A stretch of DNA of 64,000 nt from Mycogone perniciosa (lineage: Eukaryota > Ascomycota > Sordariomycetes > Hypocreales > Hypocreaceae), in assembly GCA_025331125.1 (NCBI GenBank), contig JAOALB010000057.1, forward strand, positions 124,001 through 188,000. The letters run 5' to 3'. Position 1 is the first letter of the stretch; each line of letters begins with the position of its first letter. The notes under the pieces were generated by a model. It was not told the DNA's origin. It saw nothing but the letters and a program-made list of their open reading frames with translations, and did no database searches. A program made the translations under genes and the position numbers. Of the stretch, positions 1-11,682 are shown in pieces.

Positions 1-191
1 TCAACAGCGATGACCCGGTGTATATGCACGATGTGTGGATTGATGGGAACATGGAGAAGGCGTATCATTACGGACAGCTGTCTAAGGAGGAGATGGTGCA
101 GCTGGCGAGAAATGGTGTGGACATGTGTTGGGCGGATGAGAGCGTAAAGAAGGAGATTTACGCGGAACTAGATGCGGTGGATTTGAGTTGA
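1..191 (+). CDS. Adenosine/adenine deaminase family protein, C-terminal fragment
   Basis: The frame beginning at base 3 is open and ends with TGA at 189-191, giving the last 62 residues of a protein that starts left of the window. The fragment opens with NSDDP, the metal-binding Asp-Asp signature near the C-terminus of the adenosine/adenine deaminase (amidohydrolase) superfamily, followed by the expected helical tail (KEEMVQLARNGVDMCWAD). Members deaminate adenosine or adenine in purine salvage. The enzyme subclass (adenosine, adenine or adenosine-deaminase-like) cannot be decided from this piece. No intron is visible in it. Confidence 0.75.
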   Translation, partial: NSDDPVYMHDVWIDGNMEKAYHYGQLSKEEMVQLARNGVDMCWADESVKKEIYAELDAVDLS

Positions 192-1087
192 TAGAATCGT
201 GGTCACCAAGATAACGTTGCCGCCTCAACCACTCAACAGGACCAGCTGTGCGAGTGACTGAGATTCAGGACTCGTACTCCTCGTAAATGGAGGGATACCG
301 AAGATAGCACGTGAGGCTAATTGGCTATGTGAAAATCATGGCTTTAGGTTAAAAAGCTTCAGGTACGAGATTCTGTCACCAATATGTACATATGAGTAGG
401 TATGTACATAATCGAAAAGTTAGTCGCCCCTGCTAGCCAAATTCCATCCGTTTCATTTTCCGGTGGGACACCCGAAGATAGATGAGGCATATTAATAAAC
501 CACGCATTGGCTAGTAGGAGGAAATTAATCAGGGCAGCTTACTTAATAAGCGGTGATATCAGAAGTGCAATCGAAGAAAGAATGAGAAGATGTAGGGTAG
601 TAAGTAAGGTAATAAGCCTTGAAAAAATCACTGCTCTTAAACCGTGGGGGGTGACATGAACGTTTCCATTTGGGATTTGTCTAACACAAAGTCCCGATAA
701 ATATTACCGCGTTATTTCAATACTACTCTGTACGAGTACTTACTGCTAGTAAATCCTTCTTGTGCTTACAACTTTCTCCCTAATCTCGGTAATTAAATCA
801 CAAGCGTGATTATTCACAGAACGCCCGTACTATTACGGAGTACTCGTAGATCTCTCAATACATACGACTAATACGGTAACCTACTCCGTAATTTCGGGTA
901 TCGATTTCTCTCTATCTCGTCTATTCCCTTGATTCTATCCCCAGGCTAGTACTGCTGCTATGGCCTGATAAAACAAATCATGTACGGAGTCCTTCGTATG
1001 AATGTAAATGTATGTACTCCGTACAGAGTGCTACCGGAAACCATCACTTACTCGTATATGCTTTCTCGCAGCATCGAAATCCCTCAT
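192..1087. other. Intergenic region between convergent genes
   Basis: About 0.9 kb between the 3' ends of the deaminase and GH128 genes. No credible gene is seen. It holds copies of the dispersed word TACGGAGTA/TACTCCGTA at 834-842, 882-890 and 1015-1023 and several TACTCGTA/TACGAGTA variants; otherwise it is unremarkable AT-rich sequence. Confidence 0.6.
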
Positions 1088-1903
1088 CTAGTTGTACTTG
1101 CTAATCGCGTTCAGATAAGTCTGACCAGACTCAGACAGCCCCGAACCATCCGCCTTCACTGGGAGCCAAGCCTGACCCAAACCACCACCATCAGTGTACG
1201 CATACGCCGCCACGTGCTTATTGTTCTCAAACAAATCGACCACGTCATAAATCCACTGGTTGATCTGTTTCTGGTCTGAGCAGGGCGTGAAATTGTTCTG
1301 GTCGTACACGCACGCAAACTCCGTTACCCAGATGGGCTTGCCGTATGTCTTCCAGTAGTAGTCGATATCGGCCTGCACACCCGCCATGTCGGGCTTGTAG
1401 ATATGAATGGCTGTGAAATCCCAGCTCTTGGCCAGCTGCTTCTTATTAAAGTTCTTAAGCCAGCTCTCATCCTTTTGCATGCACATGGCCGGGCTGCCGA
1501 GCAGGGAGCCCTTCTTGCCCCAGGGAACGATCATCTTGTTCCATAGGCTGACACCCGTGTCGACATTGAGATGAGCTGAAGTATCTGCCCCGGAGCAGTC
1601 CGGCTCATTGAATGCAAGGAGGTATTGTGGAGTGGAGCAGAGGTGTTGAAACTCCAGGAATCGCTTCGCGTCTTGCTGGCCGTTGTTGCCGCCTCCCCAA
1701 AGCATAGACACGGCGGCGACATTTGAGGGCCCCCCTTTAGGGGCAGGAGTCCAGTCGTAATACCATCCGAGATGGCCTTTCCAGTACGGCACGGCGCGGC
1801 CACCGGCGGAGCCGGCTTTTTTGCCATTGGGAGTGAGAGATGTGGCATCAGCGAAGGCGACAACCGCTGCGCAGAGTAAAAAGCAGCAATTTTTGAGAGA
1901 CAT
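1088..1903 (-). CDS. Secreted glycoside hydrolase family 128 protein (putative endo-beta-1,3-glucanase)
   Basis: Single-exon, 271-residue protein of the glycosyl hydrolase catalytic core (Asl1-like, GH128) family. Residues 1-20 form a signal peptide (hydrophobic CCFLLCAAVVAFADA). The family TIM-barrel signatures are present: GHLGWYYDW near 43-51, LLAFNEPD with the likely acid/base Glu100, a TAIHIY strand near 164-169, and IWVTEFAC with the likely nucleophile Glu195. The length fits single-domain GH128 enzymes without a Ser/Thr-rich tail or GPI signal, so it should be freely secreted. The start chosen is the ATG that gives the signal peptide. The gene lies head-to-head with a second glucanase 1.4 kb away, which suggests a cell-wall remodelling or beta-glucan-degrading role; GH128 members cleave beta-1,3-glucan. 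Substrate is inferred from the family. Confidence 0.85.
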   Translation of the reverse strand: MSLKNCCFLLCAAVVAFADATSLTPNGKKAGSAGGRAVPYWKGHLGWYYDWTPAPKGGPSNVAAVSMLWGGGNNGQQDAKRFLEFQHLCSTPQYLLAFNEPDCSGADTSAHLNVDTGVSLWNKMIVPWGKKGSLLGSPAMCMQKDESWLKNFNKKQLAKSWDFTAIHIYKPDMAGVQADIDYYWKTYGKPIWVTEFACVYDQNNFTPCSDQKQINQWIYDVVDLFENNKHVAAYAYTDGGGLGQAWLPVKADGSGLSESGQTYLNAISKYN

Positions 1904-3284
1904 TGTGGCATATACCGATACACCAGAAGGGAAACAATAAGCTCAAGTACTCTGTATGTTGTATTGGAAGACTCTTTGGCCTCTGAAGGGGGAAAAGGGA
2001 GATTTTATACCGTGTATGAAGACAATCCTTTTCTATTGATCTCATCCCAACGATCCTTCCAATTTCCATGTTGAATGGCAATACGAGTCATCGTGAGTGT
2101 AGGTAAGCATACTCGTATGATTTCAACTCTGAAACCAACTCTCCTCAGATCTCTCCACCCATCAGCCGGATACACAAATACGGCGATGCGAGACACACGT
2201 ATATATCAACACACTCCATAAATACTCGTATTACCTACCAACGGCACGATCAAAAAAGAGATGCGGATGGGCGAGCGTTTATGCATGATTTCATCCCGTG
2301 ACATCTTCAAATGCGGCTGTTGAAAAGGTCGCCCGGAAACCTGGGAAACAAGATCCACCAATCAAGTCGATAACGGTTTCCCGGGGGCTGCCTATTAAGG
2401 GTCACGATTCCAGACGGGATTCGTGAGGGGTTGAAACAAGTTAGATCTCTAACTCAACACGTCTGAGGATCATCAGGCGGGAAGTGGAGTTGAAGAGGTT
2501 AGGTCGGAGTAGTGCTTACTGACTCTACCCAATAAGGGAGGAGTATATCTGGACCCTCAGATTGAGGATTACTAGTTGTCACCATGCAGTAGTGCTAGAA
2601 TTTGCACTTCGAGAAGGAGTTGTGATCCGGAGTCCTCATGATTCCATTAAAAACAGGGATACCAAGATCAATAACCCTCTGGTTCAATAGTATGCCGAGA
2701 GATCATAGGGAGCCAATGATCGGCATCAAATCTCATGACATACCCCCGCGAGTACTACTTGAGCACGTTTTCCTATCCTACTTCCTAGCTGGTGATCATA
2801 AAATCGGTCCGAAAGTCTAAATTCCACTCCCGTCTTCAGGTCACGACTGATGCAGTAAGATTCAGGCTACTCTTACTACTATGTGGACTGAAGGTGGACC
2901 TCTATTCACGATGCCTGGAGCTAGTTACCCCTATGGACCCTTAATCTACCGTTTTGAGCAACCGCCACACTATCGTTTTGCCTCGTGCCTCTTTTATGGA
3001 ATACTAACAAAATAGTACGACTACTCCTATGTCCGAGGAGTGCGCCCAGTAGATGAAGGCAATGGCAACATGGGGGATGGAGATTGTAGTTTGCGGAGTG
3101 TGAGAACGGGTCTGATATCACTAGGCCAGGACCAGCAGGGCCGAGGAGTCTATCTAAAATGGATGAACCAAAATACTATATAGTAGTCTCCGTCTTCCAA
3201 TCTGTATCCTGAGATGAACCCACATACATAGCATCTTTCTTCTTTGTTCCATTTTTGAAAGGGTGGCCCGGTCAGTCATCCAAC
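1904..3284. other. Divergent promoter region between two glucanase genes
   Basis: About 1.4 kb separating the start codons of the GH128 (minus) and GH5 (plus) genes. No credible gene: the short open frames have no family features and no splice-consistent extension. It presumably carries both promoters. No dispersed TACTCCGTA word was noted here. I could not identify a specific operator. Confidence 0.55.
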
Positions 3285-4571
3285 ATGTTGGTTTCTTTCG
3301 CTTTCTCTCTTTTCCTGGCCTCGGCCCACGCCTGGCTTCCCAATGTTGACAAGATCCGTGGTGTCAACCTGGGCTCCCACTTCATCATTGAGCCATGGAT
3401 GGCCGACAGTGAATGGAGGTCAATGGGCTGCAGCGGCCTCAACGATGAGTGGTCCTGCGTGCAGCGTCTGGGCCAGAACGCCGCCAACGCGGCTTTCAAG
3501 AAGCACTGGGATGGCTGGACTACCCAGGCTGATATCAAGCAGATCAAGAACTTGAAATTGAACACTGTGCGCATTCCTGTTGGCTTCTGGATGCGTGAGG
3601 ATCTCGTCCGGTCAGGCGAGTTCTATCCTCGGGGTGCTCTCCAGTACTTGGATCGTCTTGTCGGTTGGTGCCGGGATGCCGGTCTCTACGTGATCATCGA
3701 TCTTCACGGCGCTCCAGGAGCCCAATTTCCTAACCAGCAATACACCGGTCATGTAAGTTACATCTCCTACATCATCTCCTATCACAACGATGCTAATGAG
3801 TTCATCAGGGTGTCTCGCAGCCTGGCTTCTACACCGCAGACAACTACGAGCGAGCTGCCAAGTTCCTTGAATGGATGGCCGAGCGCATCCTCACCAACCC
3901 TAACTACTCCACCGTCGGCATGATTGAAGTCCTAAACGAGCCCATTCACACTTGGGATTACCCCAAGCAAGCCGCCGACATGGTCCGCACCTATTACCCC
4001 TTGGTCTGGAACCGCATCCGCAACACCGAGAACCGCCTGCGTGTCACTGGCAATAAGCGCCTGCACATCCAATACATGGTGCGTTTTCCCCTTCCAAAGC
4101 AGGTGGTAATGTGCAAGCTGACTGACTCTGTTTGAATAGGGTAATGCCTGGGGCTCTGGCAATCCAACCAGCGCTCTTCCCAGCACTGACTTTGCCGCTT
4201 TCGATGACCACCGATACTACAAATGGGACCCTTCCGTCACCAAGACCAAGAACGGCTACCTCAACGCCGTCTGCCACGACCAGCGGGAGAAGACAGCCAT
4301 CGTAGGCGAATGGTCCATCTCTGTCGCCGACGACGTCGAGAGCAACGGCGAGTTCGGCATCCGGAACAGACCCGACCAAGTGCAGTGGTACCGGGGCTTC
4401 TGGGCAGCTCAGGCCGAAACCTTTGAGCGGTCCGCAGGCTGGATCTTCTGGACGTGGAAGTGCAATCTCATCGGCGGCCTGGACGAGTGGCGGTGGTGCT
4501 ACAAGTCTGCTGTTGCGGCGGGTGTGATTCCGCAGGATGCAAGCTCTGCGGCAAGTCTCAGCCCTTGCTAG
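3285..4571 (+). CDS. exgB: Secreted GH5 glucanase, probable endo-beta-1,6-glucanase (exgB-like)
   Basis: Three exons: 3285-3752, 3809-4078 and 4140-4571, joined by GTAAGT...CAG and GTGCGT...TAG introns that both keep frame; 389 residues. ATG 3285 was chosen because it starts directly with a signal peptide (MLVSFAFSLFLASAHA); an ATG 30 bases upstream would only prefix polar residues. Mature protein begins WLPNVDKIRGVNLGSHF, typical of the Aspergillus ExgB type of GH5. Catalytic residues are visible: VLNEP (acid/base Glu200) and IVGEWS (nucleophile Glu303), plus the HGAPG strand motif. This clade is described as glucan endo-1,6-beta-glucosidase, hydrolysing beta-1,6-glucan of fungal walls; beta-1,3 activity cannot be excluded from sequence. 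It is divergent from the GH128 gene, suggesting joint glucan turnover. Confidence 0.88.
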
Positions 4572-5294
4572 ATGGCATGACATGATCAAACTTTTCTTTT
4601 TATATCGGATTTGTATCGCTGGGAAGGGGGGTTTTCTTTTCTTCATATATAATTTTTATTGTATATGTGTAACCGTTTACATAGCTTCGAGGATCCGTCC
4701 ACTCGTCACAAGCACAGGGACCTGAGAAGCCACGTATATACAATCAAGGAACATACAAGCTTGACTTGAGTTAACTACCGAATATTTGTTTCTTGTCTAG
4801 TGTGGGTGGGTTCATCTGTTGCTGCAAGAATCTTTGACTTTGACAAGTGAGGCAAAGGTTCCGGGGCTGCCATATGATCCCAACATGTCGTCTGATCGAT
4901 GATGCATGTCCGCGTCATTCCGTTGTTTTCCTGCTTGGCTGTCTTGGCACTTGGATGACTCGGTTGGTATACGAACTGGGTCCAAATGACTGAATATGAC
5001 CACCTTTTTGCAGGAGTATGTTCAAGCCTATATATGGATGTAAGGATGTTTGCCGAGGCATGTTCGGTTCTTGTAAGGGGCATGTGTTCTGATTATGTGT
5101 TTTGTCATTAGCTCTTCAGTCAGAGCCGAAGCCGGGTCTTAGGCCCTGATATTCCAACAAACCAAATCGGTGCCGTAAGCATATCAGCGTAGCGGAGGTT
5201 CATCACTGCCCAAATGGTCGGCAGACAGTTTCCATGGACTATGTGGAGTCAGGAGGAGGGTTCAACGCCACTCTTCTAAGGCACGATCTTTATT
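4572..5294. other. Intergenic region between convergent genes
   Basis: About 0.7 kb between the 3' ends of the GH5 and Zn2Cys6 genes. No supported gene; the short frames on both strands are unlike any family I know. Likely holds the two 3' untranslated regions. Confidence 0.5.
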
Positions 5295-7231
5295 TCATGG
5301 ACTTGGAGAGCGCGATACTTTTTCCCGGCCCAAGACTTCATACCACCAAATGTTTTGATCAGCCTCACGTCTCGCTTCTGGCGACTCGGTCGGCCCGCCC
5401 TGGAGATCGTTCAAGAACCGGCCGACAAAAGTACCCATGAACGGCATGTTGAAAACATCAAACAGCATCTGTGATTCTTTGCTCCTCTGGCCAGGGGGCT
5501 CTGTCGCGGCGAAGAAGCGCAGAGCAAGCGCCATGGGAAAGAGAGCTGTAGCACCCTGCATGACACCAGCCGTAGGCTCGAAGAATAAGTGCACCAAGTG
5601 GACGATCTTGAAAGCGTAGAATTTGGGATTCCTGGGGCTGATGGAAGTCTTCGGGTTTGCATTGACGGGTAGTAACGCTTTCGAGGGCTGTGCGGAGGGA
5701 ACGGGAACGGGAGCCGGAGCCGGAACCGGAGGCGGCGTGGCGACGGCCACGCGTGATGGAGGAGAGACACCCGGGCCTGGCGGTCCACTGCCGGGAGCAG
5801 GGGCCCCAAAAACAAACATCATGGTTGTCCCTATCGTGGTGTATAAAATTAGGCGGGCCCCCCAGTAAACGCTTGATATATAGAGGATGCCAAATTCTGT
5901 GTCATCTTGCGGTATCGGCAGTGGGGAGCCTGAAATCAAGTAGTCGAACTTTTCAAGATCTACCCCGGATTCCTTTTCCCAGACGTCCAGGTCCGATTCT
6001 ATCTGCTGGCAACTTTGGAGAGTGATCCGGCGAAGCTCTTCCACCTGGCCCGGAGATTCGCAGGCACGAAGAGTGTCGTATTTGATGAGCATATCAGGGA
6101 TATTCTCCAGGATATCGATCAACTTGTCCTTGGCCGTCTTGGGCCTTAGACGCCATGGAACCGTCCGCCACTTTGGGGAATTAAGCGGAGATCTAACTCT
6201 TCGGCCAATTGCCAGCATAACCTATGCGTGAACGTCAGTCAAACCGTGGCCCATCGATCCCTGTGGGTGACTTCGTGAATACATACAATGAGAATGCGAC
6301 CGTCGACGTACAACTGGTGGCCCTGACCAGAGGTGAAAGCTTCTGGGCCTCGGTTGATAAACAGCGCCAGTTGACCTTCCACATGTGCTCTCCAGTCGGG
6401 GGCCCTTCCGAAGAAAAGCTATGAAAAAGTCAGATGGGCGAACTGGGTGATCACTTATCTCGCGATTTAACCACTACATACCTCATACGTCTGCATTACT
6501 CGAGCAGCGGCGATGACACCGTCGCCCTTGGCCCGCTGCGGGTCCTTCAAAGCTCGAATGAGCTCCCGGACAGATCTGTTATAAGCATTCAATCCCTGGA
6601 CGCAGAGGTGGCTGTTGTGGCTCTTGATGCCGATGATGCCGGCACTCATGGCGAGTGCCGCATACCGAATGCAAGCTTCGTTGTTGTAAAACTCGTCGAT
6701 TGCTGCTAGCCAGCCGTTTGTCGATAAGCCCAATGCTTGAGTCGAGAGCAGATGACCGTATGGCATCGCCGCCGATATGAACATGCCGAAGAACAGCTGC
6801 TCTCTTGCCGACCTGGCAAACGCGTGGTGGAGGGAAACCTCGGTTTGGGAACCATCGGATTTGGTGTAGATGGCATTCCAAGGCATCTGATGCGATGATG
6901 AAGAGGGAGGCTTTGCCTTTTTGCCGTCTGGCGTAGTGATTACCCACACAAGGTCCCGACCATAGCCTCCGCATATTAGGCCAGAGCGGATGCATTGGTG
7001 ACACGATGGCACGTTTTTGTCGCACTATAGACGAGGGTTAGTTGATATGAATTGCGCAATAGTTGTATGGTGTTGGTGCTAGTATTATTGCTTCCATCCC
7101 CAAGAGCGGGGTGAAGGGATCAACAAACAAACAATCAAGCCAATGTGCTTTTCTGCTACTGCTCTACTTACGCCCTTCTTCCTGCGGCGACAGGTAACGC
7201 ATCCCTTGGATCGACCCGGGACACCAACCAT
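5295..7231 (-). CDS. Zn2Cys6 binuclear-cluster transcription factor
   Basis: Four exons on the minus strand: 7231-7172, 7024-6482, 6418-6287 and 6221-5295, all with GT-AG junctions in phase 0, giving about 553 residues. The zinc cluster is split by intron 1: exon 1 ends CVTCRRRKKG and exon 2 opens CDKNVPSCHQCIRSGLIC, together Cys-X2-Cys-X6-Cys-X6-Cys-X2-Cys-X6-Cys near residues 11-38, the Gal4-type DNA-binding motif. The rest matches the middle homology region of fungal activators: an ALAMSAGIIG helix, an exon-3 APDWRAHVEGQLAL segment and a C-terminal WWYEVL element. A Pro/Ala-rich linker lies near 5700-5790. Targets are unknown. It is next to two glucanase genes, but nothing in the sequence ties it to them. 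Confidence 0.88.
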
Positions 7232-9617
7232 TTTGACGGTAGTATTGATGTTATGGTATTAATAGTCAGGACGGTGAGGACGATGATGCGCGCAAATGCC
7301 TCTCGATCGTACAGATAGATATTCATTCAAAGCTGGAGACAAAACAAAAGTGGACGATACTTGGTCCTATTCTCTGCACATAAATAAATACTCGTGTTGC
7401 ATGCACATGTGTTTCTGGCCGGTAGTAGCGGTGCTCCGAAGATATAGACGAGTACTCGGTAGTACTCGGTAGTAAGGCGTCCGTCCTTGACAATTATTAT
7501 TGAATAAATAATTGCTCCAACGTTTATAGTACTCCGTAGTACTCGTAGTATTGGTACGGAGTGCTCCGCAGAAATAAATACCTGCCGGGTCAACTGGTAT
7601 TAATTGGGAATCCTTCTGATTCCTTTACCACTGCGGCTTGGAGTTCTTCCGGTTGAGAGGAATGCGACTCCGAATTCGACGAGGAAAAGCACTCCGGAGA
7701 GGAGGAGTGTGAAGTACGCAATCTGAGACGGGTAGTGATCGGCGATTAATGTAAGAATGGTGAATTCCTCCGTATCTAACTGTTGGCCAGTGCCGGAAAT
7801 CGAAGACTGCACGGATCGCCGGCTCTGCGTTGGCCCAGGACGAACTGATAACGGCATATAATACACATTTACGGAGTACCTAGGTATTTCAATGGGAGCG
7901 GCCTCACACATTTAATAAATCCTATCTACGTGCTTTAGTGGGGGCCAGACCTCGCTATACGGGTATAGGCAGGTATGCAAGTACTCATACGGAGTACTAG
8001 CCCTCACCAACACAATATCCCATATTTCTAGGGGTTGCATCTGCCGGGCAAACGACGTCCGAGACCTGCTGAATCGAGGCTTCGCGTGCCCAATAGCTGT
8101 TGTTGAAGGCCATGTCTGACGCTCCCGATCCCCTTGAACTTTTAAGGTGCAGCACCATCATGGCTCTTCGTCAGGCTGACTGCGCCATCTCGTGCATTAG
8201 TGCACTCCATTCGATTCCCTCATCTGCAAGCCACAAACGGTAGCAACTATCAAAGACGTATCTAGTTACTAATGAGGAGGCACAAGGTGGCCCGGAGACA
8301 TTCACACAACTGCCGCGCCCTACCGCTACCATGCCATGAAGATTGGTAGTAGTACTACTCCGTACTAGTAGTAGTTCTTGATAAGGGGGTCAAACAAAGG
8401 GCTTTCGGGTACGGATAGATAGTACTACTGGTATTATGCTGATGCTGCCCGTATCGTCGGACTCAGTGCTTGCTTCTTCATCTTTTTCATTCCTCGGCAT
8501 TCAGCATTCTCAGTAGTAGTATTAGCAATGCCCTTTGTCAGCCAGTCTGATTCCATGTATGCATATAGATATATGGAGTACTTACTACTAGCTTCCCATG
8601 GCGTAACATGCCGAGCTATGACGCTCATTGGTTTCGTTTCGCCCGCCTAAACCTTGCTTCGACGCCACCAATCCGTATCACGCAGAGCCAGCGGCCAAGA
8701 CAATGGCGGACGCCAAACTTTTTGGTAACACGATTAGCAGTAGTATTAAGGTCCATATCGAAACGCGTGACAATGACTTCAGTCTTCATTCATCGACCAC
8801 TCCAGACCTTGGCTCTTCTCCCGATTTCGGACGTTTACAGTTGGAGGTCAAGCCTATGTACATCTCTCTTATAATAACTACTAAGATACCGAACGCCGAA
8901 TACTTCACGCGAACGGGTCGGGGGTTTCGGCAAAATGCGGCGAAAAGATCAGTCTACGAAGTATTATGTAGGTAGAAGTAGTACACCGACTCGGTCGCTA
9001 GCCTAGGTGAAAACCCCCGATATACTTCAAAACAGCAGTTGAAAAAAGAATTTCCTATGATTATGAAGTATTCAGTACGGAGTAGTAATGATGGGTTGCA
9101 ATACCTGTACGGTTCATACGAGTTATTGCATTGATGAGTGAAGCCTCGGTACGAAGTACGGCAGACCTTAATAGTGCAGCTCGGGATGACAAAGCTTCGG
9201 CCAGCTTGATATGAAGACTTGAGATCTGCAAACTACCTAAATCTATGGACTCTTTGTCGAAATATCAAGACAAGAGAAATAATCTGATCATACACCGTGA
9301 ATTCTGTCTCTTCCAGCAGCAATAGAGCAGCAATGGATGGTGTAATAGTATGCACCACAACATTTGACTTGGTTCTGATGCTTTGTCAGTAGTATGTACT
9401 CCGTACTTTGGCGCACAGAAGTGCCATGCAGGTACGTTTGGTACGTGTCTATCGATGGGCGGAAGAACCCTTTTCCGAAGACAAACAAGCTTGAAACTTT
9501 CGAGAGCTGCAGCAATTTGGCCACAACATTCCGACATCCAACATCACCTTCTACCTAACCTGCGTCGTCATTCTTTTGATCACCTTGTCACGGAGAATCG
9601 CTGCATCAACCGCCAAA
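7232..9617. other. 2.4 kb gene-poor intergenic region rich in the dispersed TACTCCGTA word
   Basis: This stretch lies between the divergent Zn2Cys6 and BBP genes. A 103-codon frame on the minus strand (7600-7911) has one hydrophobic stretch but no family features and no supporting splice context, so I do not call it. The word TACTCCGTA/TACGGAGTA occurs at 7530, 7870, 7988, 8356, 9076 and 9397, the densest run in the window, mixed with TAC/GTA-rich low-complexity sequence. Confidence 0.55.
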
Positions 9618-11682
9618 ATGTCTTGGAGAAATCAGGGCATCACGGGGTCGAACAACATTCCCCTCGGGAAGTCGCGACGCTTCGGAGGCGAAGGAAGCGA
9701 AGGAGGCGAGGAAGAAGTCATGGATGAGCGCGATCTCAAGCGTGGCCGCGACCCAGAACCCCGAGGCGAGTCTGACGGTCCTCGCCGACGAAAGAAACGC
9801 AACCGATGGGGCGACGCGTCTGAGAACAAGGCTGCGGGTCTCATGGGTCTCCCCACTGCGATCTTGTCATCCATGACAAGTGAACAGCTTGAGGCGTACA
9901 CCCTGCATCTTCGTATCGAAGAGATCAGTCAGAAGCTGCGCATCGACGATGTTGTTCCGGCGGATGGAGACCGGTATGTTTGCACCCTTATATCGTCAAC
10001 GATCCTAAAACTGACGCGCTGTAGATCCCCATCTCCGCCACCGCAATACGACAACCATGGTCGACGTATCAACACTCGGGAATACCGCTATCGCAAGCGC
10101 CTCGAGGATGAGCGTCACAAGCTGGTGGAAAAGGCCATGAAAACCATTCCTAACTATCACCCGCCACAGGACTATCGCAGGCCTACGAAGACGCAAGAGA
10201 AGGTCTACGTGCCTGTCAATGACTACCCGGAGATTAACTTCAGTATGATTGCTAACCCTTTAACCCTAACCAATATCTCTCCCTTCATCCCCCTCTGGAG
10301 TATGACCAGACTTGTTACTACATCGCCAAGGTGTTTTAAGAGGCCTGGTTCTTCCGTTGATCGCGCATTATCCTATGCCTCTAATCTTTACAAGTTCAGT
10401 TACTAACACGTAGGTCTCCCCAAAAGTTGGCTTACTTATCGGACCTCGTGGTAATACATTGAAGAAGATGGAGACTGATTCGGGTGCCAAGATTGCTATC
10501 CGTGGCAAAGGCTCGGTCAAGGAAGGCAAGGGTCGCTCTGACGCAGCTCACTCCAGCAACCAGGAGGAAGATCTTCACTGCTTGATCATGGCCGACACAG
10601 AGGAGAAGGTGAACAAGGCCAAACAGCTCATCCACAATGTTATTGAAACAGTAAGTTGGACACAGCCTACTCTCTCCTAGGGTGAACCAGTGCTCACATC
10701 GCAATTTAGGCAGCTTCGATTCCCGAGGGCCAGAACGAGCTCAAGCGCAACCAACTTCGAGAACTCGCTGCACTCAACGGTACCCTGCGAGATGATGAAA
10801 ATCAAGCGTGTCAGAACTGCGGTAAGATTGGGCATCGCAAATATGACTGCCCCGAGCGACAAAACTACACTGCCAGCATAATTTGCCGGGTTTGTGGTAA
10901 CGCCGGGCACATGGCCCGTGATTGTCCAGACAGACAAAGGGGTGCAAGTTGGCGTAATGACGCAGGTGCCCGTCCTGCAGGTAGGATCGGAGGAGGCGAC
11001 GCTGTGGATCGTGAAATGGAGGTATGTCACATTTTGTCAACCCCCTCACACATGACCGTAGTATGCTAACAATGATCAGCAACTTATGCAAGAACTTGGA
11101 GGTGGCTCCGGATCAGCCCCTGCACAGATTGAAGCAGGCCCAGGTGGTCACAGCAATGGTAGCGACGCGAAACCCTGGCAACGTGGGCCTACCGGCGGGC
11201 CTGCGCCGTGGCGATCCCGGAACCAAGATTCTAACGAAGGTGGAAGTGGAGGCGGAGGCGGAGGCGGCTCTGCGGCTCCTTGGGCGCGTGATCGCCATCG
11301 CGGCCATGATAACAGCAGCAATAACAACAGCCATGGAGACAGTTACTACGGGCAGAACTACGGCTCCTCCTCTGGTGGAGCTGCGCCGTGGCAGCAGCCG
11401 CAGCAGCCTGCCGTGCCACAACATCAGGCTCCCGGAACCCAGGGTGGGTACCCTGGATATGCTGGCTACAGTGGTTATGGCGTGGCTCCCGGGATGGGTG
11501 CTCCTCCTGGTCTTCCCCAGGCTGGCGCTCCTGGGCTTTCCGCTCCTCCAGGCCTTGGTCCTCTCAACGCCCTCATTCAGCAATATGCTGGGTCAGCTCC
11601 GCCGCCCCCACCGCCATCGGGAGATGCCCCTCCTCCACCTCCAAGCGATCAGCTCCCTCCACCTCCTCCCCCAGGTGTTTAG
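9618..11682 (+). CDS. MSL5: Branchpoint-bridging protein (SF1/BBP, Msl5 homologue)
   Basis: Five exons: 9618-9973, 10025-10242, 10427-10650, 10710-11021 and 11080-11682, giving 570 residues. Order of domains: a basic N-terminal region (RRRKKRNRWGD), the SF1 helix-hairpin region, a KH/QUA2 RNA-binding domain with the GPRGNTLKKME loop around residues 190-265, two CCHC zinc knuckles (C300-C313, CQNCGKIGHRKYDC; C325-C338, CRVCGNAGHMARDC), then a Gly-, Gln- and Pro-rich tail ending in polyproline runs. In the nucleus the family binds the intron branch-site UACUAAC and bridges it to U2AF during early spliceosome assembly. Intron 2 is long for this window (184 bases) and contains a perfect TACTAAC. 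The acceptor at 10425-10426 was chosen because it restores INFIGLLIGPRG; the nearer TAG at 10411-10413 shifts the frame. Confidence 0.95.
10401..10407 (+). promoter_or_regulatory. Perfect TACTAAC branch site in intron 2 of the BBP gene
   Basis: The heptamer TACTAAC lies 19 bases upstream of the last base of the acceptor AG (10425-10426), an ordinary branch-to-acceptor distance. An intervening TAG at 10411-10413 is only about five bases beyond the branch A and is probably too close to be used. The motif is the preferred ligand of the BBP protein itself. Confidence 0.75.

Noticed and set aside
4044..4646. 200-codon minus-strand frame
   Set aside because: Antisense to exons 2 and 3 of the GH5 gene, low-complexity and without family features.
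7600..7911. 103-codon minus-strand frame with one hydrophobic stretch
   Set aside because: No family similarity, no clear promoter, and it overlaps copies of the dispersed TACGGAGTA word; likely chance.
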